Positions 14,182-15,957 of a DNA stretch of 15,957 nt are shown here, piece after piece. How positions within the stretch are numbered: the first letter of the stretch is position 1; every line of letters starts with the position of its first letter. The position numbers were made by a program, and so were the translations under genes. The notes beneath the pieces are model-generated. The model was not told the DNA's origin and ran no database searches. It was given only the letters and a program-made list of their open reading frames with translations. The DNA comes from Methanoregula sp. (GTDB taxonomy: Archaea; Halobacteriota; Methanomicrobia; Methanomicrobiales; Methanospirillaceae). Location of the stretch: assembly GCA_023228295.1 (NCBI GenBank), contig JALOBP010000072.1:1-15957 (forward strand), written 5' to 3'.

Positions 14182-15423
14182 ATGACAACCGAAACCCCCC
14201 CGACCCCGGCAGGTGCCGCTGAATTCGACTTCACGCTGGAGTCCGTGATCCTGCTCGTTCTTGGAATATTCATGGGCCTGTTCGGGCTCCTCCTCTTCAC
14301 CATCTCGACCGGCGCACTCCCCTATGCCCCGGACAGCACCTATGGCCTCTTCCTTGTCATCGTTGCGCTCCAGGTCATCACGATGGGCAAGACCCCGATC
14401 GGCGAAGTCCGCCGGACATGGCTTGTCATCATCATCGGGATCGCGGCCGCCATCACCGGGATGCTTGCCTGCTTCATCCCCGGCCTCCTCTCCGATATCG
14501 TCCGGGTGCTGGTCGGGGTCATCCTCACCCTGGGGGGTGCAATTCTCCTGCTCCAGCTCTTCCTCCACAAAGAGAAGGCCACCCTCTGGCTCAGCGTCCC
14601 CGGTATCCTCCGGCACCTCACCGCTGCCTGCGCTCTCGTGTACCTCATGGCGTTCCTGCTCGGCCTTGTCACGCTCATCCCGGCCTTCACGACCGGCCCT
14701 CTCACGGCAATTCTCCTCATCATCGACGGGGCAGCACTCTTTTACCTTGCCTGGTGCATCGAGGTTGCCGGGAAAAAATTCCCAACGCAACCCGGATCGA
14801 CTGTTGAGAATAAGGAGAACGCCGGCCTGTTCTTCATTCTCCGGGAAGTCCCCTTCGCGTTCACGACCGCGCTGCTCATCTTCCTTGGCGTGCTCCTGGC
14901 GCTGCTTGCCATCCTGCTGGTCCCGGTCAACCTGGGCCTGCTCCCGTTCTCGCCCGACGGCCAGCTCGGGCTCCTGCTTGTCATCATGGCCATCCAGATC
15001 CTTGCAATGGGCGAGACGCCCCTCGGGCAGTTCAGGCGCTCATGGCTGATTGTCACGATCGGCCTTGTCTTTGTTGCCATGGGAGTGTACTCCTGCATCG
15101 TGCCGGGGGCCCTCACCGACCTGCTCCGCATCCTGCTTGGTCTCCTCAACCTCATCGGCAGCCTCGTCCTCCTTGCAGGCCGGGTTGTACCGATGGTGTT
15201 CCAGATGAGAAACGCCCCGGCCCAGCCGGTCGCGCTGCCGGCACCGCTGCGGAACCTGCTCATCACCCAGACCGCACTCAATATCATCGGGATCCTCTTT
15301 GGCCTCTCCATGCTCCTGCCGGGACTCATCCCCGGCATGATCACCGCAGCGATCCTCTTCTTCAATGGCCTGCTCCTCTTCCTCCTCGCATTTATCCTGG
15401 GCACCCTGCCCACGGCGGAGTGA
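14182..15423 (+). CDS. Polytopic membrane protein made of two duplicated halves
   Basis: The 413-residue protein is almost wholly hydrophobic, with about 12 predicted membrane helices in two sets separated by a hydrophilic stretch (about 197-222). The halves align without gaps over at least residues 46-112 and 254-320, offset by exactly 208. LPYAPDSTYGLFLVI matches LPFSPDGQLGLLLVI, MGKTPIGEVRRTW matches MGETPLGQFRRSW, and FIPGLLSDIVRVLVG matches IVPGALTDLLRILLG. The conserved MG-x-TP-x-G-x-x-RR-x-W loop is probably cytoplasmic. I do not know a function; a transporter-like or HdeD-like protein is conceivable. ATG 14182 is chosen because GGAGAT lies 9 nt upstream and a TATA-like box precedes it; ATG 14134 would add 16 residues. 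An A-rich then T-rich tract follows the stop. Confidence 0.8.
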   Translation: MTTETPPTPAGAAEFDFTLESVILLVLGIFMGLFGLLLFTISTGALPYAPDSTYGLFLVIVALQVITMGKTPIGEVRRTWLVIIIGIAAAITGMLACFIPGLLSDIVRVLVGVILTLGGAILLLQLFLHKEKATLWLSVPGILRHLTAACALVYLMAFLLGLVTLIPAFTTGPLTAILLIIDGAALFYLAWCIEVAGKKFPTQPGSTVENKENAGLFFILREVPFAFTTALLIFLGVLLALLAILLVPVNLGLLPFSPDGQLGLLLVIMAIQILAMGETPLGQFRRSWLIVTIGLVFVAMGVYSCIVPGALTDLLRILLGLLNLIGSLVLLAGRVVPMVFQMRNAPAQPVALPAPLRNLLITQTALNIIGILFGLSMLLPGLIPGMITAAILFFNGLLLFLLAFILGTLPTAE

Positions 15424-15547
15424 AATAAAAAAAATATTTTTCCCCCGTCGATATCTCCTCACCGTTATTTTAAAAGTCAAATGTAAACCCAGATATAGCG
15501 TGATCTTCAAAAGGAAACCTGAACAGATTTTTTTGGAGGTTACAAGA

Positions 15548-15957
15548 ATGCGCATCAGCAACAAAGATGACGGGTTGACGCACCGCATGCCGGCCCATTT
15601 CCGGCAGTGGACCCCGTCCGGAGGGGGAGTATGCCCCTACGATGACTGCACGACCCTCGAAATCAGTTACCTGACCGATGAACAGAAACTCCGGCAGTAC
15701 GTGCCGGAGGAGTTCTCGATCGCCCGGCCGCTCGTAGCCATCATGTACGAGAAATGCAGCGGCGTACAGTGGATGGGCGGGTCGCAATACTCGCTCATCA
15801 CCGCCTCGGTTCCCGTGCAGTACATTGCAGGAAAGGAGCCCATCGACGGGATCTACCACCTTGTCCTCTGGGAAGACAAGTGCGAGCCCCTCATCGGGGG
15901 GCGCGAGGAGGCGGGCATGCCCAAGATCTTTGCCGACATCCCCGAATACCGGCGAAT
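15548..15957 (+). CDS. Acetoacetate decarboxylase-family protein, 5' part only
   Basis: A clear start (GGAGGT at 15535-15540, 7 nt before the ATG) opens a frame that runs off the right edge, giving 136 residues. YLTDEQKLRQYVPEEFSI, ITASVPVQYIAGKEPIDGIYHLVLWEDKCEPLIGGREEAGMPK match the acetoacetate decarboxylase (ADC) superfamily, including the GRE-x-x-G-x-PK signature; Lys126 is at the Schiff-base position. In classical ADC a second lysine follows directly and lowers the pKa of the first; here it is Ile127. The protein may therefore be an ADC-like aldolase/dehydratase or another Schiff-base enzyme rather than a true decarboxylase. The C-terminal half is outside the window. Confidence 0.85.
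   Translation, partial: MRISNKDDGLTHRMPAHFRQWTPSGGGVCPYDDCTTLEISYLTDEQKLRQYVPEEFSIARPLVAIMYEKCSGVQWMGGSQYSLITASVPVQYIAGKEPIDGIYHLVLWEDKCEPLIGGREEAGMPKIFADIPEYRR

Noticed and set aside
13993..14790. Minus-strand open frame rich in Asp, Glu and Gly opposite the duplicated membrane protein
   Set aside because: The charged composition is the antisense reading of hydrophobic codons; no start signal or domain.

Overview
The window looks like a chromosomal segment of a mesophilic methanogenic euryarchaeon, most likely a Methanomicrobiales member (Methanoregula-like). This is inferred from gene families, not from a marker gene. The pointers are AT-rich intergenic DNA with TATA-like boxes, GGAGGT/GGTGA ribosome binding sites, T-tracts just after stop codons, many secreted or membrane-anchored hypothetical proteins, a DUF1847 protein and an HxlR regulator. 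There is no rRNA, tRNA, CRISPR array or insertion sequence.

Layout. Positions 304-2025 (+) encode a secreted six-blade NHL propeller protein. Positions 2215-9229 are entirely minus strand and encode cell-envelope proteins: a lipoprotein with a chagasin-like domain, a three-helix membrane protein, a protein with two tandem 95-residue domains, a secreted transglutaminase-like protein, and a compact three-gene operon (caspase-like protein, PepSY protein, five-helix membrane protein, in transcription order). From 9874 the DNA looks richer in GC: a beta-lactamase-family lipoprotein (+), a remnant resembling the C-terminus of a flavodoxin/FMN reductase-type protein, a divergent DUF1847 / HxlR pair, a phosphotransferase of the APH fold (-), an internally duplicated polytopic membrane protein (+), and the start of an acetoacetate-decarboxylase-family gene cut by the right edge.

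The most interesting signal is a 59-nt block present twice on the minus strand, 58/59 identical (6526-6584 and 9305-9363). Each copy lies about 70 nt upstream of the start codon of a secreted hydrolase-type gene (transglutaminase-like, caspase-like) and just downstream of a TATA-like box, so it should be the 5' end of the mRNA. The block folds into a 7-bp stem plus a small hairpin. In both leaders its last bases (GCATGA) are complementary to a TCATGC placed directly before a CU-rich strand that can pair with the Shine-Dalgarno sequence. This is the architecture expected of a translational RNA switch. I do not recognise the aptamer.

Working model (inference): one unknown signal controls at least two transcription units that export a caspase-like protein, with a PepSY protein and a membrane protein, and a transglutaminase-like protein to the cell surface.
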